Below, piece by piece: positions 32,755-47,794 of a DNA stretch of 64,000 nucleotides (the first letter of the stretch is position 1; every line of letters starts with the position of its first letter). The stretch lies in the NCBI GenBank assembly GCA_025201365.1, contig JAIXMF010000006.1, positions 372,001 through 436,000 of the forward strand, read 5' to 3'. The position numbers were made by a program, and so were the translations under genes. Source of the DNA: Syncephalis plumigaleata. Taxonomy: Eukaryota; Zoopagomycota; Zoopagomycetes; Zoopagales; Piptocephalidaceae. Under the pieces are notes generated by a model, which worked only from the letters and a program-made list of their open reading frames with translations, was not told where the DNA came from and did no database searches.

Positions 32755-34188
32755 TCAATTGAGCTCGCTCTCAGGTTTTCTAAACTTTCCCTGTAACCAG
32801 CAGCGATACATTTTCAGTTGACGCACTCTATTGACGATAAGTCGTCGATCTACGGCATTCTGTTCAATTGTAAATGTTTCACCGAACAATTCCTCAATCT
32901 CCTCTAATCATATTGGTTAGCAATCTTGATCTCAATCATCTACACGTCATGTATAGTCGCTACTTACCCGGCGTAAAGAAATAGACACGAGTACCATCAC
33001 CGCGAACGTAAAAGTTGTCGTCAATCCTACGTCCTGGCTTAAATCTTAGCTGCGCCATATCGTGTCGACCATAATCTAGCAAATAGTCAATGAGCTGGTT
33101 GTTAGCCATTTGTCATCACAAGTAATAAACTATAATGGATCATTACCTCGGAATAGGATGATACCACCTGGTTTAAGCATCTATTTGTCACGACATACAT
33201 AGCAATTAATGAATCAGATAGCATCAAGTATTAGCAACATGAATAGCTTACGGTAGATAGATTCTTCATAGCTTGTTTCCATTGTTGCGGGGACAACGCC
33301 GACAGTACAAAGATTAATACAATAACATCGATAGAGCCTTCAGTTACTGATTCTGGCAATGTTTCCGACGCTAGATCCCATACAAATGCAGCAGATCGTT
33401 GTGGATCTAACAATGGATTCGACTAGAGTACAAATAAGCATCATCATAACTAACATTAATCGACTTGCATGCTAAATTATCGCTAGATGACTTATGTGTA
33501 TATACACTACACTACATTACCTTAACTACATTGACTGCCTCTTCTGAGAAATCACATCCCAATACACGTAGATTAGGATCGGGATTCGCCGATAATAATG
33601 GAAATAGCGTGTTACCAGCACCACAACCAATCTCTAATACAGTACGTGGTTCATTCTAAATGACAATCATTTCTATAAGTCATCATCATTACTAGTAATA
33701 TTAGCAATCATTGCTATCTTACCGTAACTTCAAATAGCTCAGGAAACTCGATGCGTAACCAGCGTCGATCTCTAAAGAATCGATTCTGATTAACCCTATA
33801 AAATGCATCCCATTGCTGCGGCGCCTCATGTTCCAGTCGATCTAGTCGTTTATCGATGTTAATCAACTATACACTAGGAATATCACCATACTCCATACTA
33901 CTTGCCTCGTTCCTCTTGAGTCATTGTCACGGATGCCTGCTTCTCAATAACCACTTTCGCGTGTTCCTTATGTTCTTCACTCCATTCCACGTGATCCCTA
34001 CAAGTAATAATGGTGTTCATATTCTATCGCTAACTAGTGTCATTATCAACTTACCAGGCATTAAACTCGAATACTCGGTCAGCATCAGTTAACAAACGTC
34101 CACCGAACGCTTTATCTTCCGGTGCATTGACATCACGTACACTAGAGGACACCTTTTTATCGGTTGTTGTTGTTGGTGTTGCTTCCAT
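32755..34188 (-). CDS. METTL2/Trm140-type tRNA (cytosine-32, N3) methyltransferase
   Basis: About eight exons. The start is [12 protein letters not shown], followed by [18 protein letters not shown] and [13 protein letters not shown], hallmark N-terminal blocks of the METTL2/METTL8/Trm140 family. Then [19 protein letters not shown], the SAM-binding motif [48 protein letters not shown] and [20 protein letters not shown] follow in the canonical order. The end is [12 protein letters not shown] and SELN. The enzyme forms 3-methylcytidine at position 32 of Thr/Ser tRNAs in the cytosol (family knowledge). All introns are 45-80 bp. The next gene (bL34m) is divergent, 154 bp away. Confidence 0.92.
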
Positions 34189-34342
34189 TATTAAATTCAA
34201 GAATCGTATTCAAAAGTAAAGAAAAAAACAAATTAATCAACATTAAAATTGCTTGTTCTTTAATGAGATTATTTATACTTTTTATAAGCTGAATTAAAAA
34301 ATATCGCTCTTCCTCTTTCATTACATCTACTATTCTCCGATC
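34189..34342. promoter_or_regulatory. Short divergent promoter region (METTL2-like / bL34m)
   Basis: Only 154 bp separate two divergent start codons, so their promoters must overlap. No motif identified. Confidence 0.45.
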
Positions 34343-34841
34343 ATGTCGTTACTGTTTGCTAGAACACTGCGGCAATCCGCTCAGTTGCCAATGAACCGAC
34401 TTGCCTCTAGTGCAATGTCAAGCCGACTATTCTCTTCCGGGTAGAGTAGTACTGGTATGGATAACGGAAACAAAACACTAATGGTGCACTATTACTAGAT
34501 CACTACGTCCTTCATTATTCACGGCACCTACACGTCCTACCTCTCTGTTATCTGGCACTTCTTCGTAAGTATTACTACACGCGTTCAACTGTTATCTTAT
34601 ATGTGGTGTTAGTGGCTCTCTGCTGAATCCATTAGGTTTGACGCGTAATCGACTATTATTGCCTATGGCAGGTCAACCCTTACTATCGTCTGTTCGATGG
34701 GTCACCTATGGTAACGAGTATCAGCCGTCTAATTTGAAGCGTAAACGACGACATGGATTCTTGTCTCGACTTCGAACAAAGAATGGACGCAAGATTCTAG
34801 CGCGTCGTCGATTAAAGGGTCGTAAATATTTATCACACTAG
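34343..34841 (+). CDS. Mitochondrial large-subunit ribosomal protein bL34m
   Basis: The last exon encodes [20 protein letters not shown] and [20 protein letters not shown] ending YLSH, the complete bL34 domain. Upstream, [20 protein letters not shown] at 34343 is a good mitochondrial presequence (basic, no acid residues). Two short introns are likely (donors at about 34439 and 34565, acceptors at about 34499 and 34635), but the simplest splice choices leave the last exon out of phase by one base, so either a site is misjudged or one base is missing in the assembly. The L34 identity itself is certain. Confidence 0.85.
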
Positions 34842-35088
34842 TGAGGGTGTCGTATACTGCAACAATTGAACAAAATAAACTGTTCCATCTATTGATATGG
34901 AAATAGAGCAGTATCTAGTTATTATAATTGACAATGATGGTAATCTACTTTATTTCATAGTAGTAAAGACAAGTAAGAACAAGTGATTATCTCTAATTAC
35001 GTACAAGTTAAATGATTCATTTGCAAGATGAATACATTTGGTAATACAGCCATAATAATAATAATAACGATATCAATAGTAAATTACG

Positions 35089-38000
35089 TTAAATACTTCG
35101 TGTTTCCACGTATTTTTTACCAATAGACCACATGTAGTCCCATGGTTCAACTCGGCGTTGTACACTTTGTTTACATGCTAATGCGTAATAATAGCCGCGT
35201 CGTGCCAATAGATCGAAATGCGAACCTCGTTCCACTACACGACCATGGTGTAGTACCACTAAACGAACATAGAATTAGTAAACATCTCATTTATCTACTT
35301 ATAAACTTACCAATGGTAGAGGCATGCTGTGCCACCGATATGCGACTCGAGGCAATGAGTGATGTACGCTTCTCGAATCCCTTGACTAGATATTGACAAT
35401 AAAAGATACACACACACGCATATTAATAAATAATTGAACATTATCAACGATGAGTACCTATTACCTCGAGTTGACTTTTTGAGTGCTTCAAGAAATTTAG
35501 TCTCACTTTCCGGATCCAAATGACGTGTCGGATCATCTAGTAGCAACACTTTCGGTCGACGTATCAACGCTCTGCCTAAAGCAATGAGTTGACGTCGTTG
35601 AGCATTGAGTTCACTGTCAATCTGACTTAGTCGCGTGTCGTAACCTTGTGGTAGACTGGTACACCAACTATCGAGGCCTACTACGCGTGCCGCCGTGATA
35701 ACATCATTCCGAGTGGCATTCGGTAGTCCATACTCGAGACACTCGGCCACCGTATCCCCGAATAGAGCGGCATCCCACTCTACGAATGACATACCCGCGC
35801 GTAATGCATCGATCGTCCAGTCGTTAACATTCTGCCCATCAATCTCCACTTGACCCTTCTTAGCATCGTAGAAACGTGGAAGCATACCGAGGAGTGCACT
35901 CTTCCCGGTACGAGTTGCTCCTACGATGGCCACTAGTCTTCCGGGTTGAATACGAAGATTCAATCGTCGAAAAATAATTGTATCCGGTTGAGTGGGGAAT
36001 GTAAATTGCACATTTCTGAAGGTGATCTGACCCTTCTTGTATTGTGGTTGATTTGTCGGCGGTTGTGTCTCATTACCGTCATCGGATGACGGTGTATCCG
36101 GTGATGGCAAAGCTGGTGCATCCATAACACGGAATACACTAATCATTATTGTGAGCTATTGTTGCTATCACTATCAAGTAGTATCTTTTTGTATAGTTAC
36201 CTTAAGGCAGCTGTAGTCGCCTCGTCATATTGTCCCCATAGTTTCATAAGTGTACTACCACTTGTAATGGTAAACATAATGGTAAACAATATGACAAGCA
36301 TGTTACGTAGACTGTAGCTATCACTGGTCACTACATACATGCCATAACCGAAAGAGACGGCATAAATCATAATGAGTAGACCTGATCGAGTATTCATGAA
36401 TTGTAAAAAAAAGTTCAAATAATCAATATCTACATACATCTTCTATAGTATACACTCTACCTTGTGACAAACCATAACCTGCCGAGGATATGAGAGCGGC
36501 TCGTACGGCTACTTGAAACGGTGCATTACTCGCGGCTATGATAATTACAATAGTAAGCAATGAACTATACATTTAGTACTAGACTAGTTACCTTCAAAGT
36601 AAGCTTGAAATGATTGATCACGACCCAACGCGATAACCATACGGAAATTGGGTACACTCTGACGTACAATACGTACGGCTTTCTCAAATGCTTTAGCCGA
36701 TCGTTTACCAAGTCTATTCATCAATTAGTCCTAACAGTTATGATGATGATGATGTAATACAGTAACCCTAACAAATACTTACCGTAAAATGGCATTGACA
36801 TGTAAATCACTAGCACCAGATACAGCGGGGAAGCATGCCATGATTAGAAATGCGAAATTCCATCTAGATTGCATCTTTAAGCTTTACATGTTATGTTACA
36901 ACATTATTAATGCAATAAACCTACCCTTTAGCGAATGCAATGGATACACCCGTTACTACAGTAATTAAATGAAGTAATGCTTCACCCCATAATTCTGTAA
37001 TGATAGGTGGCACACGAACTGGATCAAGTGCGAGTGTCTGGGTGAGAGCAGCTATTATTGATTATGGAATCATCATCATCAACGAATGAACTAACAAATA
37101 ATAAATAGATTACCTGTACTATTCTCTGGTTTATCAAAGAATGCCATACGTTGATGTAGTATGTTATGCAATGCCTTAATCCGTAATCGACCCACTAAAC
37201 GTTCACCGGCACGACCAAATAACGCACCCTGTGCATAACGACATATACAGGATACATTGGCGAGGGTAAGTGCCATCAAGGCCCAAAAGTCTGCTCGTTC
37301 TCGTAGGGTAGTTGGTCTAAAAGAGATGCAAATATAAATGTCCACATTCCTATTCTACTTGATACTTACTTGTTAACCGCCATTAGACTGACAAGTAACT
37401 CGGCGAATATCCAAGCAAAGAATGGCAAGACTAATCCGTTGATCATGGAAGCAATACTACCACCGAGTACAAACCATTTCTCGGGTGCTGCTTCCTTTAA
37501 TAATCGGATTAATGGCACTTTCTTGCCCTCGTCACTCTCCTCCTCTGGTGCTTTACCCGGTTTACCATCGATATCCTTTTGAATACGCCCTGCTTTGGCA
37601 CCATTACGAATAATGAATAATTTACGCTTGGGTGGATCAGTCTCCTGTGGACTATCCGCACTTGGTGTTGTATTATCCTCCAATTTCGTAGTTGCTTTCG
37701 TTTTCTCTTTCAATTTCACGTCTTGTTTAGCCTCCTTAGATTTAACCATTTTCTTACGACTAAATGGATCAATGTACTCGCCATCATAATCACCATCGTC
37801 GTCATCATCACCATTATCCTCTTCATCTTTATCTTCATCGGAATGCTGCCCAGCTGGATCATCTTCCCGTTTACCTTGACGTTCTGCCTGTTCCGCCACA
37901 AGTAGTTTCATGTATGCACCCTTTACAGCCAGCAATTGATCATGCGTACCCGATTCAATAATCTCACCATCATTAAGCACCACTGATAATAACAATTAGA

Positions 38001-40973
38001 TCTCTACTACACTAGTAAACAATAATAATAGTAATTACCAATTCTATGAGCATGTTTAGCTGCTGATGGCCAGTGTGTTACAATTAGGGTAGTTCGTTTG
38101 ACGGCTGCCTCCTCCAATGCCTGTTGAATAATCGCCTCCTCTGCACTTGCTCCCAATGAACTATAGATTGATTAATTCTAGTACTTATGTATTCACTAAT
38201 ATCCTACCTAGTTGGCTCATCTAGAATTAATATAGATGGTTCACGTATAATTGCACGAGCAATAGCAATCCTCTACACGCTTATTATTAGTATCACTCTA
38301 CCGTTATTTACGCATCTACTTGTCATTTACCTGCAATTGACCAACACTAAGTGTTACCCCACCATCACCAATAATTGTGTCGTAACCATCCTCCAACTGT
38401 GTAATAAACTCGTGAGCATAGGCACGTCGACATGCTGTCTCGATCTGTTCTTGACTAGGTGGCACACTTGGATCACGTGCACCCATACGAATATTCTCTG
38501 CCACTGACATGGTGAAAATGACGGGATTTTGACTATACACGCTTATTAGTTAGCAACAATAACTAGTATCAATGTCTTCCTTAGCAATATACGTACGTTA
38601 CATAGCCAATGTGCTAATAAATAGACATGATATTAGTGTATGATAATCATCACACGGATGTTATTCCATTCTACTTACTTGGCGTAATGATCGTCCATTA
38701 GCTTTACTAATATCGACGCCATCAATCAGAATGGTACCAACTATTGTTGTGAACCAAATACGAGTGAGTAAGTGAATGAATAGTAGAACTATGCATCGTA
38801 TACAACTTACATTGAGCAACATAGAACCGCAATAATAGCTGAGCCAATGTACTTTTACCACTGCCATCCGTGCCTACAATGGCGATTGTCTCGCCTGGTA
38901 GGATGGTCAATGAGAAATTCTTGATAATTGGACGATTCGGCATAATAGGATAACTAATGAATATCATGATCAATATTATAGTAACCAGCTATGTCGATGT
39001 CTTGTCTAACACGCTTACCGGAAATCAACTGACTGAAAATCAATACGGCCACGTACTGAAGTAATAATACATCCACCTTCCGTTGACATTCGTTGAGCGT
39101 GTTCAATGACATCAAATATACGAATGCCTGCTTGACGTGCTTCGGCCATTTTTTGTAAAGCAGGTGGAATATCACCTACAGCCAGAATAGCTATCATCAT
39201 CATTTATAAATTAGTACATATATATGTAGTAATGCTTGCTTTTATTTACCTAATACCACGGCAAAGAACACATTCACTAGGCCACCCGTGGTTAATTGAT
39301 CACGTAGTACAAGTGTACCCGCATACCAGAATGCCGCTGCATATGAACCATCTAAATAGTGGTTTATTATATTAGAACTGATTCAGTAGTATAACTATTA
39401 AAACAATAAACCTACATAATAGAAAGTAGACAATTGCCGATGCTATTGCTCGAGTAGTAACACGACGATAGGCAAGTGTTTCAACCTGTTTCAATGGTTC
39501 TCTATACAAGTAGACTAGGTTAATATACATGAACAATCAACAACGATAACAGTAATAGTAACAATAGTAACTTACGCATAACGATCCACTTCCTTATCCA
39601 TGGCACCAAAGGAAACCACCGTACGAATAGCTCGGATAATACGTGTGGCAATGGCATCAGCTGGCATATAAGCCGTAGCCACTAAACAAAAAGACAACAA
39701 CAACAACTCAATATATACAATAAAAATACACTTCATGACTAGCTTACCCTTTTCTGCATATCGATTAACAACTATTACCATAACAATGACTACAATGACT
39801 GAATCATAATGATTAGTAAACGAGTAATACATACATATATATATATATGACTATACTATTACTTACGCAATACAGGTGCAATACTAAGCATGATTGCTGC
39901 TAGACGCCATTCTAAATATACAATATTAGCAATCGACTGATTTGAATGAAACCATTAATAATAGCGGTTTACCTCGTATAAATGCAATAATCAAACCGGA
40001 TACAAATGTTGTCACAGATAGAACAATACGTGGTAGAACATTGGCACCCATGCCTTCACGCGCTCTGAGTATATCGGTCGACAGACGTGACATGAGTTCT
40101 CGTTCATCAAGTCGATCATGTTCCGGTACAGATAGTCGTAGTAATGCCGTATAATAATGAACACGCATATTCTAATAATAATTCATTAGTAGCCATTAGT
40201 CAATTACTCAATACGCAATCCTGTCATTTACTTACTTTAGCCTGTCGTTCAGCAACCACCTCCCAACATGCTGATACGCCAAATCCAATGATGAGTGCCA
40301 CAATCGATATGACGCCAATGTAAATGACATCATTAAACCCCGCACTATAAAGGGTAGGCTCCACATTAAACGGTATGTCACGACGAACGTATTGCTCCAT
40401 CAATGTGAATATATCATCTAGATTCGTGAGTTTCATTAATAAAAGTATGTAATGCCATATTATTTATACTTACAGAATATTACAGTTGTCAATGGAAATA
40501 CAAGACCTACCATCATCAATATTGAGAGAGAGAGAGAGAGAAGAAGGAGAAATAGAACGACGTGTTAGATTGTAATAGTGACTAATTACTGCTATTTACC
40601 TGATATAATCGATAAATTAAACCCGACAACATCATGATGTAGTCCCATTTGTTGCATATCGAAATAGTGTTCGATACGAGGCTAGTTTGGGCACATCTTT
40701 CTCTGCCACGCTTATACCTTCCGTGAAATAGGACGTGCTCGCATAGGAGGTGACAGTGCCATGTCGACAACTACTGCAACTACTCGTGTTATTGTCGGTA
40801 CTTGTGTTATCTCCGACTGGGTTACCGCAAGTTGAACAAGTGATATCTGGATGATACAATGGATCAGATGCCACCTTATAACAACAATCAAGTATATCGA
40901 TATTAGTGAATGAATATAACAATAATAAACATGTACAAATAGTCACTACCTCTTCTTCTTTGATAGTTTCCAT
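35089..40973 (-). CDS. Full-size ABCB-type ABC transporter with N-terminal CxxC/CxxC extension and degenerate second ATPase domain
   Basis: About 20 exons. METIKEEE is followed by CSTCGNPV and SSCSSCRHG, a possible zinc ribbon, before the usual ABCB start (LFRYAT...[11 protein letters not shown]). TMD1 follows, then NBD1 with [16 protein letters not shown] in place of LSGGQ, LILDEPTS and VTHW. A long acidic/basic linker, TMD2 and NBD2 come next. NBD2 has Walker [17 protein letters not shown] where LSGGQRQ is expected, [11 protein letters not shown] (catalytic Glu replaced by Asp) and IASSR where the H-loop His should be. The end is [15 protein letters not shown]. It would pump lipids or drugs across a membrane; the ATPase sites look non-canonical. 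One base seems missing near 40650. An upstream exon is possible. Confidence 0.88.
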
Positions 40974-41767
40974 TCCAAGGAATTCGTAGATGACAGTCTT
41001 CTGTCACAATAGAAATATCGCCGAATTCAATGCAATGCAAGAATACTAAATACTAATAACTAATAATAACTAATAATAATAATAGAGTAATAATAGGATA
41101 ATAATAACTATGTGGTTGTGGTTGTTGTTACAAAAAAGAAAGAAAAGAATTGAGATGAGAGGATTGGACGTCAATACAAGAGAAGAGTAGAAGAGACAAG
41201 AGGGAATTAAACACGGTAGAATGGATACTAGAGTCAGTATCAATAATTGGTGAGTCTTTTGTATGTGTGTGCTCGTAAACACATCACCGCCAATGTAGCA
41301 CTATTATGCTTCTCAGCCGTAGATTGGTGGACATGTAGACTACTGTGTGATGCAAACATGATGAATGATCAAAATGGTTCAATTTTATGGGGTTATTTGA
41401 GAGAAATGTCGTCCACCTGATACGAGCACATGTCATGTTTCCTTGTTGCCTTGCCTATTTCTTTAAACGGACAAACTCAAATACCGAAATGGTTATCCAA
41501 GAAAGAAACAAGGCACATTATATGTCATACATACTCGTATACAAGGGAATGTTCATCTATGACGAATAGATGGCAAAGCTATGATGTATTCATAGGATAG
41601 TAAAGACTTTAATAAGCAATGACAACTCATACAATAATGAATGGGTTAAAAAGAAATAAGGGAAAGCTAACAGAAATGGATGCCTTGATCGATAAAGGAA
41701 CATAGCAGCCTAATTATTATTATTGTTACATGTTAACAAGGAGTTAATGTACATTCTAGCTGTTCAC
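40974..41767. other. Intergenic region
   Basis: AT-rich with AAT/ATA repeats at about 41050-41110. It contains the promoter of the ABC transporter; a 5' exon of it could lie here. No other gene supported. Confidence 0.4.
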
Positions 41768-43214
<1,447 letters not shown>

Positions 43215-43382
43215 ATTGTCAATAGTACTGCAATGTTCCGAATAGTTAACCAAGTGATGACTATGAAGAAAAGGTTTAATTAAGAGTGGATAGAAAAAAA
43301 GAAGAAAAAAGCAATCAAAATGATAAAAAATAAACACATTTTATTGGACTGTTGAGTCAATTGGACTACATTTCCATACTAA

Positions 43383-45569
43383 CTAAAGATGTAACAAATA
43401 ATTCATATTACAAGAGACTATTGCTACATGCGATACTAATGTATATACACGTATATTTATTCTGTATGGAATCAAAGGAAGGCTTATAAAAAGCAAGTAA
43501 GTAAGCTCACGGGCTTGAGGAAAGTGAAAACTAACATTGTTATGATGTTGGACGCTGGCCAACTCATGAGAGATCGCTTGATGTGCCATATTGCTTTGTT
43601 CATAGGCAGGAGCAACATCGATAGGATCGAGTTCAAGTATTACCGGTTCTGATGGTATGGAAATGATCAAATCTTTGTAGTATGCATCCTCGGTAGATTC
43701 ATGATATGAAGAGTGATTATTTATATTGGTTTGTATATGTGATGCACGTCTTGACTCGAAGATAGTCATGGATTCACTAAAGCAACAAGATAATAACAAC
43801 AAAGAAAACAAATAGATTATGGTGTTAATAGACGATAATCATAAGAATAAAAGAGGAATAGACGAGAAAACTTACAATTTGGTAACAATAGACTAGTATC
43901 AGTATATTAGAGCATTAGTAAATGAAGGATATCGATTGCTAGCTAGGATACTTACAATGATCATTAGGAAAAATGTAGGATGAAGAATGTTGTATATAAC
44001 GCATAATATTTGATTTACAATGGGATGTCTGGCGATTAAACTGGGAAAAGTTGCACTAACGAATACGCAGATCGTGCACATGGCAACGGTGATAATACCA
44101 CCGGCATTCTGCACTCGCATCTAATAACATGACGTGCATTAGCAATCAGTATTAAGTAATGACTAGCAAGGAGAGAGAGAGGGAGTAAGATGCATGATGT
44201 GCTGCATTGCTCCTCTTAGTACATACACGTAGAATTGAATGTTGTAGCGAGATAACCTTTCCTTGAATTGCCTCATCACACCTGGTGTTTGCTTCGTAAA
44301 GATTCAATTGACGGATTGTCAGTGTAACCAACCGACTACCGAATACTAGATAGACCAACACGAGCATTAAACCGATTACCGTGTAAATATAGTAGATCAC
44401 AGTGTAGATGATAACGGATAGTTCATGCGAACGTTGTTCGAGGAAATAGCCTAAGATAGCAGCTAGTGTCATTATTATCGTGTACAACACGGCAATGGCA
44501 GATCGATGAATGTTACGAATGGTCTCGTAGTTGGGAATCCAATTGGGTGAGATTCTCGGTGGTATACATCGGATGCTAGAATTTATTGAATTGAATGTCA
44601 ATTGTAATGTATACATTCGTAGATTGTACTTACACATCAACGCAATAAATGGTCATTGCACTAATGCCTGAGACTAATGGAAAATGCCAGGCCATTTCGT
44701 AATAGATCGGAGAGACATCTAGACGGGCAATTAGCATGACACTAATGATCAATCGTCCTATTAGTGAATGTAGACATCGATCAGTTAGTCGTGTCATCTA
44801 GATTAGCGCCAACTGTCGACACTTACCGAAAGCCATAATGACAACCCATACACGAATTGATCCAGCGGGGAATAGCTAAATGACGGCAGATTATGGATTG
44901 CGGCCATACCATACAACAGCAGCAACTGCATCGTCTACACATCAACAAACTTATACCGACGATCGTGATAAGTCCAGCTATGACTATGGAGATTGCATGT
45001 ATAATGGTATAATACTGGATGTCATTGCAACTGGTTGCATCCAACGACCAACTACGCATTCGAGTAGTAGAGTGAGTGAGTGAATGAAATGATATATCGA
45101 TCATAGTGTCACTACCGACAATAGTTGAACGTGTAGTGACTGTCCATCGTCATACTACGAAACAAGTATCTTCCGATAACTTAATAAAGAAATGAATGTC
45201 GACCTAGTCAACAGCAACAAAAACGACAAAAACAACAAGAAATGTCTGCTAAAGAAGACTGTTAATCGATAATGGATTCAAGAAAAATAATACAGAATCT
45301 ATGGTGCAATCCTCGGAGTTCAAAAAGTAATAACAAATATTTAGTATTGGTAATAATAGCTGAGCTTATAAATGCTAAACAACAATAGCAACACTATTAT
45401 TACCGCTACTCTTACTTCAACTATAACAAATAATGACTTACAAGTAGCGTGTCAAGGTAAGAGAAACGCGAATATGTGGTACAAGTCTGTCAATTGACAT
45501 ATGGAGATGAAGCAATAACGTCACTGTGATTAACGTTGAGATCGCGACTTGTAAAGGAGGAAGCCACAT
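43383..45569 (-). CDS. Seven-helix receptor-like membrane protein
   Basis: Exon pieces on the minus strand contain successive hydrophobic segments: YYTIIHAISIVIAGLITIVG, LIISVMLIAR, IAVLYTIIMTLAAILGYFLE, VIIYTVIYYIYTVIGLMLVL and ITVAMCTICVFVSATFPSLI, LHPTFFLMIIVSILASN. Between them are good donor/acceptor pairs. A C-terminal cytosolic tail ends at 43383. A first exon with MWLPPLQVAISTLITVTLLL (45569) may be a signal anchor; its connection to the next exon is uncertain. The layout resembles fungal seven-transmembrane receptors, but no family signature was recognised. The nearby gene at 52066 is similar in plan. Confidence 0.6.
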
Positions 45570-47794
45570 CGTCAAACAAGATGAATGCAGCTTAACTCTC
45601 CAGATGATTGACTGGAGTGTGCACGAATACGCGCTCGTCAATCCATTCACTCGCTCATTCACTCGTTCATTCACGCACTCATTCGTCCATTTGTCTAGTT
45701 GATCTGTCTGTCCATAGCCAACCATTTACTCACTCGAGCGTGACAAAGGCCCCAAGCTTAACACGTGAATGGTCGACACATGAACGATCCGGCATTTTTG
45801 CTTTACTAAACTAACGTCGTGGTTCCTATGCATGCATATTCTCAATGAACGCTTTTGCATTACATTTTCGCTCTATCAGTTTGTTGTTATTGTTGTTGTT
45901 TTTTCTACGATTTAGTTCGGTCCAATTGTGTATACGAGATCAGTTACATCCATGTGTACACAAAAAATAAGCAAGTGGCACGACGTTTCTTTTCTTCTTC
46001 TTAGTATGATCTAGTGCACAGTCAATATTTGCAGGACAAATGATTCTAATGCGTTTATACACTAATCGAAAGTGAGCTGCATTCGAGTTAGACCTGAAAT
46101 GATGATATGCTTTTGTTGCTTCTTAAAGGAGAATGCATATTATGAACAAATGTCATTGGTTACAGGGGTGGAACAGGCTAGTTGCTAGTCTCATTAATGT
46201 TTATTGCGTTGCAACGTGTGATATTAATAAAGAATAATGGGGTGCTGTAATATTATAACTAAGAATGACCAATTATTCATGTACTTTATATGATATGGTA
46301 TATATATGTAGACTTTAGTAGAAAGAAGTGTACAAATAAATGATAAATATTATAGGTGGATATACGTTTATATGTACATTAAGCTATAATGACCGTCGCC
46401 TTCTTTCTTTTTTCGTTTGCCATTGATCTGCGTGAATGATATCAGATATAGCATGCTATACCATGCTGCATGCATATGCGTAGACTTTCACGCGGTGTAT
46501 CGTCATGCCACCAATGATCTATGCAATTTGCTGGATACATTCAATGCCATTCCTCGTCTCGCACTATTTATTATCATTATTTAGCAGCATGTACAATATG
46601 GTTCACTCCATTTGTTCAAAGATGAACTGATATAAAAAGTGGAATGGCTAATGTTATAGCTGACTGTTTGACTAGTCGCGAGTGTAAATGATAATGCTGA
46701 ACGAGAATGGTGAATTCACGCGCTCATCAAGTGAAGCGGATAATCCACGCTTTCTTCCATTGGACATACTGGTGATATTTTTAGGCGGTGATAAACCGTT
46801 ATCATCATCATCGTGCTCCGCCCCTTCCACACTTGTTCGGATCCACATTGTTGTGGTACCGCTAACTAATGGCTACCATTATCGCTAAATACTCACTTTT
46901 TACTCTTTATACCATTTCATTCTACTACTGTTATTACTATCATTTACTGCTTGTTCGCTTGTCTTGTACAATATCGGAATAGTTAATCAGACTAGGGCTT
47001 GCTTTGTTCCTCTTACCAATAGCTCATTTCTTTTGTAGGGAACGGAGCAACTTTACCAGTTTTATGTGTTGCTTACGCATATCTGGTTTCTCTATCTCTC
47101 TATCTATCTTTCGTTACAGTTGCTCTACCTTGTTCCAGTCTCTCTCTTTTTCTACCTCCCCCTCATATTAACCTTGACCTTGAATCGTTTATGCTGTTAA
47201 TTCTTGACCACATTCAGAATCAATAAGATCATCTACGTTTGTAACTTCTTTTAGCTCCTCTCGCAATTAACTGTACCGGCTATTTTTTTATTTGGATACG
47301 ACACGGACAACCACATACCTTTCAGCATTAGCAATCATCTTCTAGACGCTTAGCATCTTGTCGACGGAGTTTTGTTAGCGCACAAAAAAGCAATTTACTA
47401 CAGCACGCTCGGTAACTTTGTTTGTTATACGTACGTGCCTATATGTGCTCACTGGCCGGTCCTGTTTGTGCACGCATCCATTTATACTGCCTCTTTTTCT
47501 TTTTGACTAGTCGTAATACGTGAGAACTGGACGACTATCCTTGAGCACTAGTTACACGCACATTCTTGGTTATTTTCCTCGATTTCTACTACTACTTCTA
47601 CTACTACTACCTCCACTACTTCTATTCCATAACAATAACTACTATTGTAACACAATCCCATTGCATTTCCTTTCTAGCACACATCAACACACTTGAACAT
47701 CGACTTGCGCACGTACCATCAAAATCATATTACTATCTCATTATTAGTGTGGTAGTATATATAATTTCATTAATTGTTAAATAATTGTACAACT
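45570..47794. promoter_or_regulatory. Long intergenic region between divergent genes
   Basis: At 45645-45693 an imperfect 12-bp repeat (CATTCACTCGCT-type) occurs. CT-rich runs at 47089-47165 end partly in TTACAG, about 630 bp before the EFA6-like start; they may be promoter tracts or part of a 5'-UTR intron. A 66-codon frame at 46688 has no support as a gene. Confidence 0.4.

Noticed and set aside
45438-45725. Frame with an NERV-NERV repeat as a protein repeat
   Set aside because: Produced by a 12-bp DNA repeat before the more likely start at 45569; probably untranslated.
46688-46888. 66-codon frame upstream of the EFA6-like gene
   Set aside because: Isolated, no recognisable domain, and no join to the Sec7 gene could be found.
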